64,000 nt of DNA from Sipunculus nudus (GCA_026874595.1 CM049309.1:45536079-45600078); one strand, 5' to 3'; shown: positions 10,401-19,607, numbered from the stretch's first letter. The notes: a model not told the origin generated them from the sequence alone. A program made the numbers and translations.

Positions 10401-11468
10401 ATGAATGAATTAGCTCATTCTTCAACAAGAAGCATTTTAATGGGAGCACGGACCAATGGCGTAAGATATGAAATGCGAACCGGGGAGGGGTTCAAGTTTG
10501 AGAGGCGGCACATGTATTGGCAACCCCACCCCGCCACTCTTTCGACGATAATATGTGATTTTCATTCCTACGTTTGCTCTAAAGTTTCTTATTCAGGAGA
10601 ATGTGCATGAGAAACTGAATTTTTTAGCAAAACTGAAGGAAAAAAATTATTGATTATACTGATGTCAAATTTAAAGGATCCAAGAGGCATTCGGTTGCCT
10701 TAGAAGTCTAGGGCAATAGTAATATATGATTTCATGAATAGTGACGCGACCCCTTCATGTCCAATAATTTTTCCAATTACAAAAAATGTGTTGGGTCAAT
10801 CAGTACACTTACCTACAGCGTCCACCGTTGAAACAAGTGTTGAACCCATTGTCTGGATCACAGAGAGGGCCGTACTGACACCGGTCACCGTGGAAACCAT
10901 CAAAGCAGGAACAGAAGAATTTGCGATAGCTATCATCTACGTAACAATTACCCAACATGGAACACATGTAAGCTGAACAGAGGGACTCCATGGGGGGTAT
11001 GGGCATATTGATCTGATACGTAATGTTGAAACCGTATACGTCCATTAAGAAATTCTCCACCCGCAGATGCATATTTCCGATCTTTTCAACACGAAACTCG
11101 ATCACCAGATAAGGGACGGAAATGACAAAAAAGGCCAGGTCACCGGAATTCGGGATCACTTGACTTCCGGCATTGTGAGTTTCGTTTTCCCATCTTTGAT
11201 ATTGCGTGATGTAGATATTTTGGTTGACATAAAACTGTGTAAGAAACACGGCAATTTGACTGCCGGGCTGGCTTGCGTGAATGATCCAACGGCAGAAAAT
11301 GGGTTCTGGAAACTTTTCCGGGAAGTTGGGCGTATGGATATATCCCTTGTCTTGCGTGAGCAGGCTGCCGCATACATGTAAACGTCGCCCCAAGACATAG
11401 CTTCGAGTGATCAGTGTTATAAAGACAATGGCGAAGAAGAGTGGGCAGACCGTCCGCCAAAGCTCCAT
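65..11468 (-). CDS. CUB / EGF x3 / SEA-like / Ig x2 cell-surface or secreted protein, 3' end beyond window (gene span, 8 coding exons)
   Basis: Eight exons on the minus strand join into one open frame of 1,816 coding bases (605 complete residues). The joins are 11468-10813, 5434-5340, 4396-4283, 3197-3106, 2572-2457, 1597-1446, 1107-871 and 418-65. Each has AG/GT borders, and donor and acceptor phases agree at all seven junctions. Predicted order: signal peptide (1-27), CUB (33-153), EGF1 (164-197), EGF2 (203-240), EGF3 (252-285), SEA-like module (290-400), Ig1 (about 411-509), Ig2 (about 513-603). No transmembrane segment follows the signal peptide, so the anchor or C-terminus must lie left of position 1. 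Phase-1 introns border several modules, as expected for exon-shuffled extracellular proteins. The layout fits an adhesion-GPCR-like ectodomain or another multidomain receptor. The exact family is inference; the domain calls are firm except the SEA-like one. Confidence 0.85.
871..1107 (-). CDS. Exon 7: Ig-like domain 1 (most of it)
   Basis: The acceptor TATCTTTGCAG|GT is at 1108 and the donor GATGAAG|GTTTCAG at 871. The 237 bases are phase 1-1 (residues 410-487). It carries the B-strand cysteine (L-S-C, C433) and the C-strand tryptophan (F-T-W, W445). It stops inside the F-strand motif at D-E-G. The next exon starts T-F-T-C, so joining them restores D-x-G-x-F-x-C with C492. That restoration is the main reason to accept the non-consensus donor (GTTTCA). 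Confidence 0.85.
1446..1597 (-). CDS. Exon 6: end of SEA-like module and linker to Ig1
   Basis: The acceptor TGATATTTCAG|C and donor GTTCAG|GTATAG enclose 152 bases, phase 2 to phase 1 (residues 359-408; Ser358 is split). It contains a strand (K-L-M-L-S-F-R-A, 364-371), a helix (Q-A-D-I-I-I-K-K-F-T-Q-R-L, 378-390), C393, and a Ser/Thr-rich linker. C315 in exon 4 and C393 here are the only cysteines in the module and could pair. Confidence 0.65.
1664..1737. repeat. (TA)n microsatellite, intron 5
   Basis: A run of about 70 bases of TA with one interruption, lying in the intron between exons 5 and 6. Confidence 0.95.
1907..1952. repeat. (TA)n microsatellite, intron 5
   Basis: A run of about 45 bases of TA in the same intron, followed by CATACAAATATATACA. 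Its translation produces the Tyr/Ile-rich tail of a spurious minus-strand frame. Confidence 0.95.
2457..2572 (-). CDS. Exon 5: central part of SEA-like module
   Basis: The acceptor ATCTTCTTCCAG|CTA and donor TTCTTCAG|GTGTGC enclose 116 bases, phase 0 to phase 2 (residues 320-357). It continues the helix (L-K-R-L-I-R-N) and adds a strand (V-K-I-S-L-P-V-V-L) plus the start of another (N-L-F-F-F). Together with exons 4 and 6 this gives the order strand, helix, strand, strand, helix, strand, as in the ferredoxin-like fold of SEA domains. I see no GS-VVV autoproteolysis motif. Confidence 0.65.
3106..3197 (-). CDS. Exon 4: start of SEA-like module
   Basis: The acceptor TTTATTTTAG|GC and donor TTTCAG|GTAAAT enclose 92 bases, phase 1 to phase 0, with no stop in frame (residues 290-319). 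The split Gly289 joins it to EGF3. The sequence reads as a beta strand (R-V-T-F-A-T-D-L-A-V, 290-299) followed by a helix-like stretch containing C315. It is too short to identify by itself. The evidence is the paired splice sites, the open frame, and the phase agreement with both neighbours. Confidence 0.65.
3429..3699 (-). mobile_element. Short inverted-repeat element A, copy 1 (one end decayed), intron 3
   Basis: It begins with the family end ATGGTTCTCAGGCA (3444-3457) and has the internal boxes shared with copies 2-4: a C run with GCAT, 'AAGATGAAATAATACAATTTTGA', 'CATATG', and CCCGCCCGCAC followed by TTTCTG. The far end (about 3675-3699) is degraded. Its order matches copy 4, opposite to copies 2 and 3. 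Confidence 0.75.
4169..4195. repeat. Poly-G run (27 bases), intron 3
   Basis: An uninterrupted G tract. Its length may be inaccurate because such runs are hard to sequence. Confidence 0.9.
4283..4396 (-). CDS. Exon 3: EGF3
   Basis: The acceptor is TACGCAG|AA and the donor GCGG|GTGAGT. The 114 bases are symmetrical phase 1-1 and encode residues 252-288. All six cysteines of one EGF-like domain are present (C252, C257, C261, C270, C272, C285), with the typical F-D-G-Y turn at 273-276. The Asp/Asn pattern of a calcium-binding EGF is not evident at the start. The acceptor sits directly beside a (CATA)/(TA) microsatellite in the intron (about 4403-4515), and a 27-base poly-G run (4169-4195) lies in the next intron. 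Confidence 0.88.
4403..4515. repeat. Mixed (CATA)/(TA) microsatellite, intron 2
   Basis: Alternating ACATACATAC and TATATA blocks directly upstream (minus sense) of the exon 3 acceptor. They replace most of a normal polypyrimidine tract. Confidence 0.9.
5340..5434 (-). CDS. Exon 2: second half of EGF2
   Basis: The acceptor is TTGTGTTACAG|A at 5435 and the donor is CCAA|GTACGT at 5340; the length is 95 bases, phase 2 to phase 1. The split codon AG|A gives Arg219. The exon supplies C229, C231 and C240 with the classic C-x-C-x8-C ending (Q-C-E-C-P-K-N-F-D-G-P-Q-C), so EGF2 becomes a complete six-cysteine domain (C203 to C240) only when joined to exon 1. This short exon is recognisable only by the domain logic and the phase match. 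Confidence 0.85.
6149..6449 (+). mobile_element. Short inverted-repeat element A, copy 2
   Basis: Both ends are visible: GGCAAAAAAGGTATGGTT at the left and its reverse complement (AACCATACCTTTTTTGCC) at the right. Inside are CTCAGGCAC, GTGCGGGCGGGCG and a 17-base G run (about 6403-6419). It has no coding capacity, so it is a non-autonomous DNA element. The flanks TAAAATA / TAAAACA may be a worn target duplication. Confidence 0.85.
6806..7655 (+). mobile_element. Solo LTR, family L, copy 1 (850 bp, 4-bp target duplication ACTT)
   Basis: It begins TGTTACAGGTG and ends TTCCGTAACA, the TG...CA form with a short inverted terminal repeat. Perfect 4-bp duplications ACTT flank it (6802-6805 and 7656-7659). 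A TATA box with GC-rich upstream sequence lies at about 7109 (CTATAAATAG), followed by a (GA) run. Two further copies lie at 29790-30615 and 40528-41042. The internal retrotransposon region is absent, so this is the product of LTR-LTR recombination. The 4-bp duplication points to a Ty3/Gypsy-like or related element, which is inference. Confidence 0.88.
8200..9680 (-). repeat. Diverged tandem repeat units related to the 46.8-49.1 kb array and to 20 kb
   Basis: Recurrent boxes include 'CATGGACCTC' (about 9306 and 9642), 'AATTTGAGGACAA' (about 8937 and 9073), 'GGTCAAGGTCACCG', and 'ATTCTGGGGGGTACTTGTAAGCCCCATA' in variants at about 9227 and 9563. The 9220-9680 part is the reverse complement of the 338-bp unit found at 46.8-49.1 kb. 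The 8600-9150 part resembles 19,990-20,540. The copies are decayed and no coding sequence was found. Confidence 0.7.
10813..11468 (-). CDS. Exon 1: signal peptide, CUB domain, EGF1 and first half of EGF2
   Basis: The start at 11468 was chosen over 11510 because it has A at -3 and G at +4 and begins a clean signal peptide (MELWRT, hydrophobic residues 9-20, small/basic region ending near 27). The CUB domain runs from C33 to about 153, with the usual first cysteine pair C33/C59 about 26 apart, the G-Y-I-x-T-P-N-F-P motif at 42-50, and the closing Y-G-F-N-I-T-Y strand at 145-151. It lacks the second cysteine pair common in CUB domains. EGF1 has six cysteines (C164, C169, C175, C186, C188, C197). 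EGF2 begins at C203 and has C212 and C218 before the donor TGTAG|GTAAGTG at 10813 (phase 2). N-glycosylation sequons occur at N95 and N148. The exon is 656 bases long. Confidence 0.88.
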
Positions 11469-11656
11469 GCTCCTCTTTAAACAACTTCTCCAGATACATC
11501 GGAGTGCCATTTAACATGGGTGGCAGACAGGTTTATAACGTAGCCATGGCAACTACCTGTACACCTTAACAATTCGAGTTCTCTCAGTGGTGTTCCATGT
11601 AACATGGCTGCTGCAATGGCGGCCTCATCTCCTCTCTTCCCACATCCCGTTAGTTC
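11469..11656 (-). other. Probable 5' UTR portion of the CUB/EGF/Ig gene, with upstream ATGs
   Basis: A good acceptor (T-rich tract, then TTTGCAG|GAAC) ends at 11657, so the first coding exon may begin at 11656 after an intron in the 5' UTR. An in-frame TAA directly precedes the ATG at 11510, so the coding frame cannot extend further upstream. Two out-of-frame upstream ATGs at 11605 and 11517 open with similar peptides (M-L-H/N-G-T-P). The second frame runs past the proposed start to about 11140. The transcription start and any further UTR exons were not identified. Confidence 0.4.
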
Positions 11657-12769
11657 CTGCAAACATAAAAGTAATAAATTTAATTTAACCATCCTAAAAG
11701 GGAAAGTCTGTGATCTGGTGATAATGTATTGATAGAAATTAAATAAAGACAGGGCTAGATGGATTGTTTATTAGATAAAAGAACATAATTAATGTCAGGG
11801 CGTTCTGGAATGGACGGGTAAACCTAAAGAGCTAAGTGTGGACGCATTCTCCGGTTTTTTGCGAGATCACATTCTAAACTTTATCAAAATTCCTTGTCCT
11901 TGAAATGTCGCCGAGTTCAAAAACGAACCCAAATATCTTGTTCAAAACAGACAGATGTATAAGTAAATAAGATCTAATTCCGCACGAGCACTAGACCCGA
12001 ATCATTTATCTGTCAACTCAACTAAACTTCAAATCCTACAATGTTTGACTACAGATGTTGAGCACAGAAAGAAAAACACACATTCTGCACATAGACAGAC
12101 AAAAATATACCAAAAGTCAAGCAGCCATTCCTGGCACCGGCATTGAACGAAATGGCTACAAAATGCAGGTGTATAACACTTTGCGCAACATAGCCAGTAC
12201 ATAGTTATTGATGAATAGGGTAATCAGTTTATTTCATTCGCTTCACAGAGCAACTATTAATTAAGGTCATATGGTGCAACAGCGGCGTACCTAGCCTATT
12301 TGTCGCCGTGGGCAGTATTGAAAATTGTACTATCTAACAAAATATTACAAAATGGACAACGCATAGAAACATATCACGTCAAAGTTCCTTGTTATAGGAT
12401 TTTAGTTGAAAACAACGCAGTTATATGGATATATTTATTAACAAGGAATTCCTTAGCCACACATTAAAGGGCAGTCATCTCTTTGCAAATATAAATCAAA
12501 AGATCGCTCTAACTTCAGACAAGAATATTTCATTATGAAGTACATAGACGAATATAAATTGTGAGTAGAAAAAACCTTACACTGCAGGATACACATATAA
12601 TTTGGTAAATTAATTTTTCATGTAAATACGATTAATGACTAGTTTAACTCAACATGGAAAAACCATTATTCGGTGAGTGTTATTCAATTCCCAACTCATG
12701 AAAATACCTTGTCACCTTATTAATTCAACTTCTTGTTAATTATTTTGAAATGTATTGTAATTGTGTGTG

Positions 12770-12813
<44 letters not shown>

Positions 12814-13203
12814 AATTTACTTAAAATGATTTGTAACACAACGGTTAATAGCATTACAGGCAAATTTATCTTTATTTCAGTTTTGAATTATAAAATGTAA
12901 CATATATTTTGATCCGTACATTGAACTCGTGGCATAGCGGCCATGGGGGATTCATCCCGCCGGACATTTGTGGTAGATTTATATTCAAAATGTGATACTA
13001 AAGATAAAATAACTCCTACAATTATCTGGGGGAAGAGTGTTATTATTTACGTTACATTAAAGAAGATGCAGTTCCTATTAACATTAAATGCTATAACCAG
13101 TGGTAAATCAAAAGACATAGAACTTTAGGTATATGTTCACAATATTGTAAACGTTTATATTTTAAGGAGAAAGTTTTAAGAATATCGCGAATCATAGAAA
13201 AGG
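11657..13203. other. Upstream/intergenic stretch, no gene seen
   Basis: No exon, RNA gene or promoter motif is recognisable. A single hAT-type end (CAGCGGCGTACCTAGCC) sits near 12280 without a visible partner, and a (TG)(TA)(GA) microsatellite lies at 12762-12812. If the receptor has a 5' UTR intron, its promoter may lie here or further right. Confidence 0.5.
12762..12812. repeat. Compound (TG)n(TA)n(GA)n microsatellite
   Basis: Consecutive TG, TA and GA dinucleotide blocks. Confidence 0.95.
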
Positions 13204-13208
13204 GCATT

Positions 13209-15312
13209 CAGGGATCGAAATATTACATTCCCGAATTCCCGAGGAAGCGAACTTCACTGTCGGGAATACATGGTTTTGACTCGGAATTCCCGAGCGGGAA
13301 TGTAGAATTTTTTACTTGACAATTAGCCTGGATAAACAGAAAAACATATGTAGAATTTTTATAACTAAGTTGCGTGAAATGGCCATTTTTAATTTTGCAG
13401 TGAGCTCAGAAAACCATAATCGTTTATTATTAATTCGCGATGGTGCACTTGTACCATTCATTGTCAAATATGCGCGCCTTCCATTGCAAACAGCACGGGA
13501 GCTCGCTTGGTTGCACGCAATGACCCTAATACAGGTGTCACCTGCTCCGCGAGTGTACCCAAAATGCCACAAGGTTGACCTTTATTCAAATTCCGCCGTC
13601 CGACTCTATTCGATCAGGGGAATATCCTTTCCCAAACGGCAATGCCAGGAACGGAAGCTGTTTTTTTTATTCCGTGCACTAAGCACGATTTTAGCGAAAT
13701 CATCAAGATATTTTACGTCAGAGTATGCTATTACGATTAGAAGTAACTTAGTGCGGGTCTCCCCAACTACTAACAGTCTCATGGGAGACCAACCGAGCCA
13801 ATCAAAGGACTCCATTTCTTTTATTTGCATATTTCTACCCACTGAACGTGTCACGTGCTTTAATTTGAATAGGAATTTCCATCATACTATTCGTGCCACA
13901 CGGCCATGTGAACTTGCTGAAGCCCGAGCCCGGGAATATACCTTGACGAAAGTGAGATGTTTCTCGTGACGAATGACTCGCTATATCGCAGTATAATTCA
14001 TGCGAAAACGTCAAAACTCAGAAGAACGGAACTATTCAATTGTCGACTGTTTTATATTTTCTCGGACCTGGAATCTGGACGTTTAATCATTTGATACTGG
14101 TCAAACAATTATGTTGTGGCGACCGACCGCGAGAAGCCAGATTTTACCGGTCGAACTGACTTAGCTTCCATGGCTACGTAACCTCGAATTTTTCATGAAT
14201 TAGGTGTAGAGACAAAACGACTATCTTTATAATAATCATTTTGAATTTTTTATTGAAATGTTGGTGTCTGCCAAACAATTATAATAAGGAAGCGCTAGCC
14301 GAAAATTTTCAAGGCTCACAAGTCGCATATAGTTAACGGCTATACGCTTACGCATAAATGACACAGAAATGTTACATTAAGTTCCAGTTACCGAGTTTTT
14401 TAAATTTTATTGGAAAAAGAAATTTGGGCGTTTATTCATTTCATACTTGTCATACAATTACTTCTTATAGCCACAGACCTGAACAAAGAGACATCGTACC
14501 AGGGCAACATACGCTGGCACGGCCAGCTGCCTAAATTGTCTATCTTTTTTTAATTGATCAACCTTACATAAATGTACACGCTGTCTTTTTTTCGTAAGTT
14601 CAGTTTTTCATAACTTAACAGTAAGTTTCAACACTTATTTGCCACTTTGGAACTTCCTCAATGAGCAACAAATATGATTGTATGTCGGCAGTTTCCAATC
14701 TGCACATCGATGTATTCCGTGGATCTTTAGACAAAGGGCTCCCATCCGTTATTTGGGAAAAGCTAACGAGTCAGCTTTTCATCATAAGCCCAGTTCAAAA
14801 CTTATCTCAGGTTAACCTTTCTTTTTAAATTCTTTAAATGCAGGAAAATATACCATATTGTGAACAAAAATTATGGACCTGGCTGCCAATAATATGTAAC
14901 GAAATTGATAGGGATGATTTGAAATGCATGAATGAAAAGGAAAAGCCTTGTTTTTGAAACGGAAAATTATCTCTAGTTCTAAGTGTTAAGTAACAAAATC
15001 AGTCATATTAAGAATGACTTGGCAACGCTTAATAACCCATGGCGTGCCTTATAAAATATTTATTGTATATGGTTTCTCCGTCCAATTTATAGATTTAAGA
15101 AAACAAAATAATTAAGAATAAGTGTTGTTGTGCAGATCCATGGGAAACAGCTTATGAAGATAAAGATAGGCACTCAAAGGAAAAGATGTGTTAATTTTAC
15201 CAATATAAACTAATTCTGTATGAGGGAATGTAACTTTTGAATGGGGAATGTAACAGCACTGCACTGCATTCCCTCAGGGGAATGTAACTTTTTTCCATTA
15301 TTTCTATCCCTG
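13209..15312. mobile_element. hAT-like DNA transposon, 2.1 kb, non-autonomous or decayed, 5-bp target duplication GCATT
   Basis: The left end reads CAGGGATCGAAATATTACAT and the reverse complement of the right end reads CAGGGATAGAAATAATGGAA. GCATT flanks both ends flush (13204-13208 and 15313-15317). Subterminal copies of TTACATTCCC occur at both ends (13,223 and several between 15,225 and 15,290 in reverse), a typical transposase-binding arrangement. CAGGG ends and a 5-bp duplication fit the hAT5 type. The longest internal frame (13316-13969, plus, 217 codons) shows no transposase motif, so I do not call it a gene. Confidence 0.8.
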
Positions 15313-15658
15313 GCATTTCAGGTTGTCTCAGGCTGTTTAAATATGAAGAAATGTTGGTGAATTCATGAATTCTTTATGCATCCTAAGGAAAGAACAACAG
15401 AATTTGACATAATTTTGAGATGCTTATCCTAAGGATGTAAAACGGTTACTATACTCTTAAAAATTCTTAATGGGAAAAACCCGAGGCACCAGTGACCTAA
15501 ATGTATTCGGTCTGGGTGTAAATGCAGACATAATGTATTGTATAGATTTTAGCCGAGGGTTTCCAATTAGAAATCTTCAACAGTGAGAGCTAGCTCCCTG
15601 AATGGGAACTGTGCTGAAAACAGTCACGCGACATGAACTACTCTTCGGTGATATATCT

Positions 15659-15718
15659 GAAATCGTCAATAATTAACTATGTTATGGAAATCGTCAATAA
15701 TTAACTATGTTATGGAAA
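15659..15718. repeat. 28-bp tandem duplication
   Basis: The block GAAATCGTCAATAATTAACT plus TATGTTATG-type sequence occurs twice in direct succession (starts at about 15659 and 15687), almost identical, so this is a recent duplication. Confidence 0.85.
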
Positions 15719-16164
15719 TGCCGATGGGTTTCAACAAAACAGAACAAGCCTTTCTCGGAGTTCCGTGACATAATTGGCTTTACTTCTGAGTTGGCCGGAG
15801 TTTGGATTATTGAAACAGATCACTTTCAGCTCATCTAAACAAATAATAGCTTGATTCTCTGTGTTGAATATTGTTGTTAATACTTCCACGATGACATTAA
15901 CCTTCAAAATATCCACTTCACTTGCACATATTACGTTGAGTTAGATTTATATTGTATTGGCCTCCCAGTTTAAAGCCGGGAATTCATCATCAACGATTAC
16001 TGTAGACGCCTTGTATTTGCTTTTAGTATTTTCATTTTGCAGTTATTAATATAATAAATTTATTAAATTAATATAATTCATTAATTACTTTGAATAACAA
16101 TAAAACTGTTCATTGTGTATGATCGATATAGCATTGATCTTTGTATATTGTTGTGGGTTGTAGT

Positions 16165-16250
16165 TGACCGTGCAAGGTTTTCCCCGGTTTCCTCCACCGC
16201 TACAGACTACTGAACGCCACTATCTGAGCCATGATGAGTGCCACAGTTTG
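16165..16250 (-). repeat. Interspersed 'GGTGGAGGAAACCGG' motif repeat, copy 1
   Basis: The minus strand reads GGCACTCATCATGGCTCAGA, then AGTCTGTAGCGGTGGAGG and AAACCGGGGAAAACC. It matches the plus-strand block at 51180-51275. This short conserved block recurs in many invertebrate genomes by my recollection, possibly as part of a SINE. No tRNA head was identified here. Confidence 0.6.
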
Positions 16251-16317
16251 ATGAACTAAATATTTGTAGAATCCATGTCAAATAAATTTTATAATATATA
16301 TATATATATATATATAT

Positions 16318-16670
16318 AAAAAAACGATGGAGAAAAACAACACTGTAAATTCACAACAGACTGTTTCACGGGATGCGATCCGATCATCAGGTGAAATTTG
16401 TTAGAATGGAGCTAACGGCAATCTCAGAATTGACAAGATCATGCTTTGTGCGTATCGGGGAGAGCAAGTAAATGACTGACTCTGCTCCTATTGTCCTCGG
16501 GGCACAAGAGGATTAGTCGCGGTACAGGTGCGATACTGGAACATGACAGGGGAAAGAGGTTTGTCAACCATGACGTTAGATTCATTCTAACAATATTCAC
16601 CTCCGGATCGGGTCACATCCCGTGAACAGTCTCTTGTGAATTTACAGTGTTGCTTTTCTCCATCGTTATA
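16318..16670. mobile_element. Foldback/MITE with ~100-bp inverted ends
   Basis: The left arm (16322-16420) starts AACGATGGAGAAAAACAACA; the right arm (about 16575-16668) is its reverse complement with few differences. The centre is unique and the element carries no frame. It abuts a (TA) microsatellite on the left. A half copy is at 30850-30928. Confidence 0.85.
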
Positions 16671-16723
16671 TCGCTTTGGCCTTGCCTGAAGGGCATAGAG
16701 CACTTTACACCGGAGGGTAACTC

Positions 16724-16730
<7 letters not shown>

Positions 16731-16764
<34 letters not shown>
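16731..16764. repeat. (TC)n microsatellite
   Basis: About 17 TC units. Its two strands produce the Ser-Leu and Arg-Glu repeats of false frames. Confidence 0.95.
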
Positions 16765-16767
<3 letters not shown>

Positions 16768-17803
16768 GTTCCATACGTGTATCACATATGCTAGCACGGA
16801 AGCAGTCCCGTATGTACATTAGCCACCTACTGGGAAAATTTCCGCCGTGTGATGATAACAGCAACATTTATTAAAGGCAAGAGGAAATTAATGACCATGC
16901 CGGCGGCCAGCAGGCGAGAATGCCACCTGACGTGCAGATGACGTCATTGCTTCAGATCTCTACCATCTTCACATTACCAAGTCTGTGGCTACGCGTTCAC
17001 AGTCCTCGATTTATTACCAATTAAATCCAACGAACAATAGGCAAATCAAACACAGTTCGCACATCTTGCTTAGTGATATTACGTTGAAAATCTATTTCCA
17101 GACTTGTTAAACATGTATGAATATGCAATAATACTTGTCATGCAGTAATACTTGTTGACACCAGTTATACGATTGTCTGACTGAAATAAAGGGGAGGGGC
17201 CCACAAAACAAGCGAGGGCCACGAGATCAAAGGTCACATCTTATTCACAGTAATGACAATGCAACTGGGTCACTTATTCAGGTCAAGTACGCTGAAATCC
17301 ATTATTCTCTCGGGTCTATTCATATGATACAATATAGTTCTTGCCCTGCTTGGGAGGTTGCAAGACCAATTGTTTGAGTATATCAGGAGCGCATTTGTCA
17401 TATGTCCAAACTTATCTTGCCTCAGCGTGGAGGTTATGATTTTGTATGGCCAACCAGAGATATGGATAGTGAGAGGAGCATTGAGGAAATGGGAAATGGT
17501 AATCCATTGGGAGGTGAGAAATGATGAGATAAAAATAAAATGGTGAGATGAGAAATGGTGAGATGAGAAAAAGGGTGATGGGAAAATTGTCATTTCTCTT
17601 TCCATCTCTCTGCTGTTCAGGTAATCCTGATAATGGGTTTCGTGATATGTTTTATGTGTAAGGGATCTAAACTTTTTCCATCTTTCTTTCAGCGGACTCC
17701 AAGCTTATATATTAGTCGTAGCTTCCAAGTATCACATTTGGCTTCAGAAATCCTAGATATGAATATTTCATTTAATTCTTCATCATACTTGGCCTTCCTT
17801 TGA

Positions 17804-17809
<6 letters not shown>

Positions 17810-17842
<33 letters not shown>
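17810..17842. repeat. (TA)n microsatellite
   Basis: About 16 TA units. Confidence 0.95.
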
Positions 17843-17846
<4 letters not shown>

Positions 17847-19600
17847 CATATATTTCACCTCTAGGAAATTACTTGTTTGCAATGACTGCCATCCTCTACA
17901 TAAGAGTAATGCGCGAACATATAAGTCAATGTATTTCATATAAGTTGTTTTCGAAAACCTGGATTACTGCAATATTAACGCCATACAACCTGACTTTCTT
18001 CAAAAGCACTGGATGAACCGCTGATCTAAGAGAAGTAAATTACCTCCGTATATCCTGTTGAATCCCATACATTATTGTGCATAATGGTACATAATGGTTA
18101 AGTTCAGGTGTTCCAATTAGATATAATATTCGTGAGGCTCATTCGCTCATATGGTATTTACAAAAGTATTGTTTGGTGATCAGAAAGCATAGAATTCGAG
18201 GAGGAGCACACGGTGCTGTGATGGTATAGAAACCAAAATATGTTTTATTGCCAGAGGCGTATTCGGTGGCTTTGTTAGTGTGAGATCACTCGTCCACCTC
18301 GGGCGCTGTTTATTAAGATGGGTAGACTAGGCCTGACGCCATCATTATCTATCGAGACAGAAGAATGCTCATACTACACTGATAAATCGGAAACTACAAT
18401 TACAGGATGATGATAATGACGATGATGATGATAATGACGACAAAAAAACTAAGGTCCATTTATCATATATGAGTCAAAATCTTTATATTCGTAAAGGATT
18501 AAAGAGCATGAAAGCGCTAAGAAGTTGACTCAGAAAACCCAGTTACTGCACCCATAAAAAGATCCTGAACACCAAGTTCAGTATCTTAGGGCATATTATA
18601 TGGAAAAGACTGCGAAGTTTAAAAAAAAGTATCACATATTTAGATTGAAATGCTTATCTTTGTAGACAGGTTAACAGGTAAGGACCGAAAAAATATTTCT
18701 GAAGGGAGAAATCCCTTCGGATCATGGTGTACAGACTGAACGTTTGGGCAGCACAAGAAGAAATTAGGGTGAATGTACCACCGGAAATCCAGTTCCAGGT
18801 CACAGTATGTGTGCGGACTTCAACTTTGGTTACAATAAGTTACCCTCTCCAATAGTCAACACAATACCTTTGGAAAAGAATATTCTGCTAACTTATGAAT
18901 TTGAAAGACGCCGTGCATACTTTTCCAACAGACCTGGAACAAACAAGTTAGGGATGGAAAAAAGAAAACAGAGATGCTTTCTGTAATCTACACCCTACGT
19001 CCTTCTATTTGCTAGTTAAATTTTAATGTTAATCAGATGCAATCGTGCAAGTGAACAGCCAGATAAATAACAAGTCGGACCACCATACACAGCATTCGTG
19101 TCTGTCTGTCATACATACATTCAAAGTTGTAATTATTAAACACGAACTGCAGTCAACTATAGTGATGCGGAAATAATTAATCCATTTTGAATGATAATGC
19201 TACTTCAGAAGATTCGTTAATTAGTCAGAACTTTCAGAGGTAAAACAAGTATGTATTATTTTAATGACACTGGAATAAATGTATCTAATATATTTCATAC
19301 CTGACTGAAGTTTTCTCTAGTATATTACTAGGTTACTATCATAAACAGGTTATCCAGATAAGGCAAATTTTCCCCCACAAATAATGTATACTTTATGTCG
19401 CAGGTAATAAGTAAACGGAAATTAGAGTAGAAAACTCATTACACAATAACAGTTTTCCTTCTTCACCTGGATTAATACATGTTCATAAAAATATTTCATT
19501 TTTTATATATATACTGAACAACTAATGATCATTTAAAAATATTACTTTTAACCTGTTTGCTTGCGTAGAAGTTTATCGTCATCAAGAATCTGACCAATGA
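17843..19600. other. Non-coding stretch, nothing recognised
   Basis: No exon with supporting splice sites, RNA gene or terminal repeat was found. A short GAT/GAC trinucleotide run lies at about 18406-18441. Confidence 0.5.
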
Positions 19601-19607
19601 CAAAACC

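Larger units (their letters stand above)
5435..10812 (-). other. Intron 1 (5.4 kb), filled with repeats
   Basis: This is the interval between the phase-2 donor at 10813 and the phase-2 acceptor at 5434. I found no further exon in it. It holds a solo LTR (6806-7655), a short inverted-repeat element (6149-6449), a small 'CGTCATCYGTC' direct repeat near 5660-5695, and diverged tandem units (about 8200-9680). The short frames at 7885, 8359, 9630 and 10401 show no domain character. Confidence 0.7.

Noticed and set aside
10734-11381. Plus-strand frames over exon 1
   Set aside because: Antisense shadows of the CUB/EGF exon.
13316-13969. 217-codon plus-strand open frame
   Set aside because: It lies inside the hAT-like element, shows no transposase or other domain pattern, and the opposite strand is also open in part. 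Probably chance in a less AT-rich segment.
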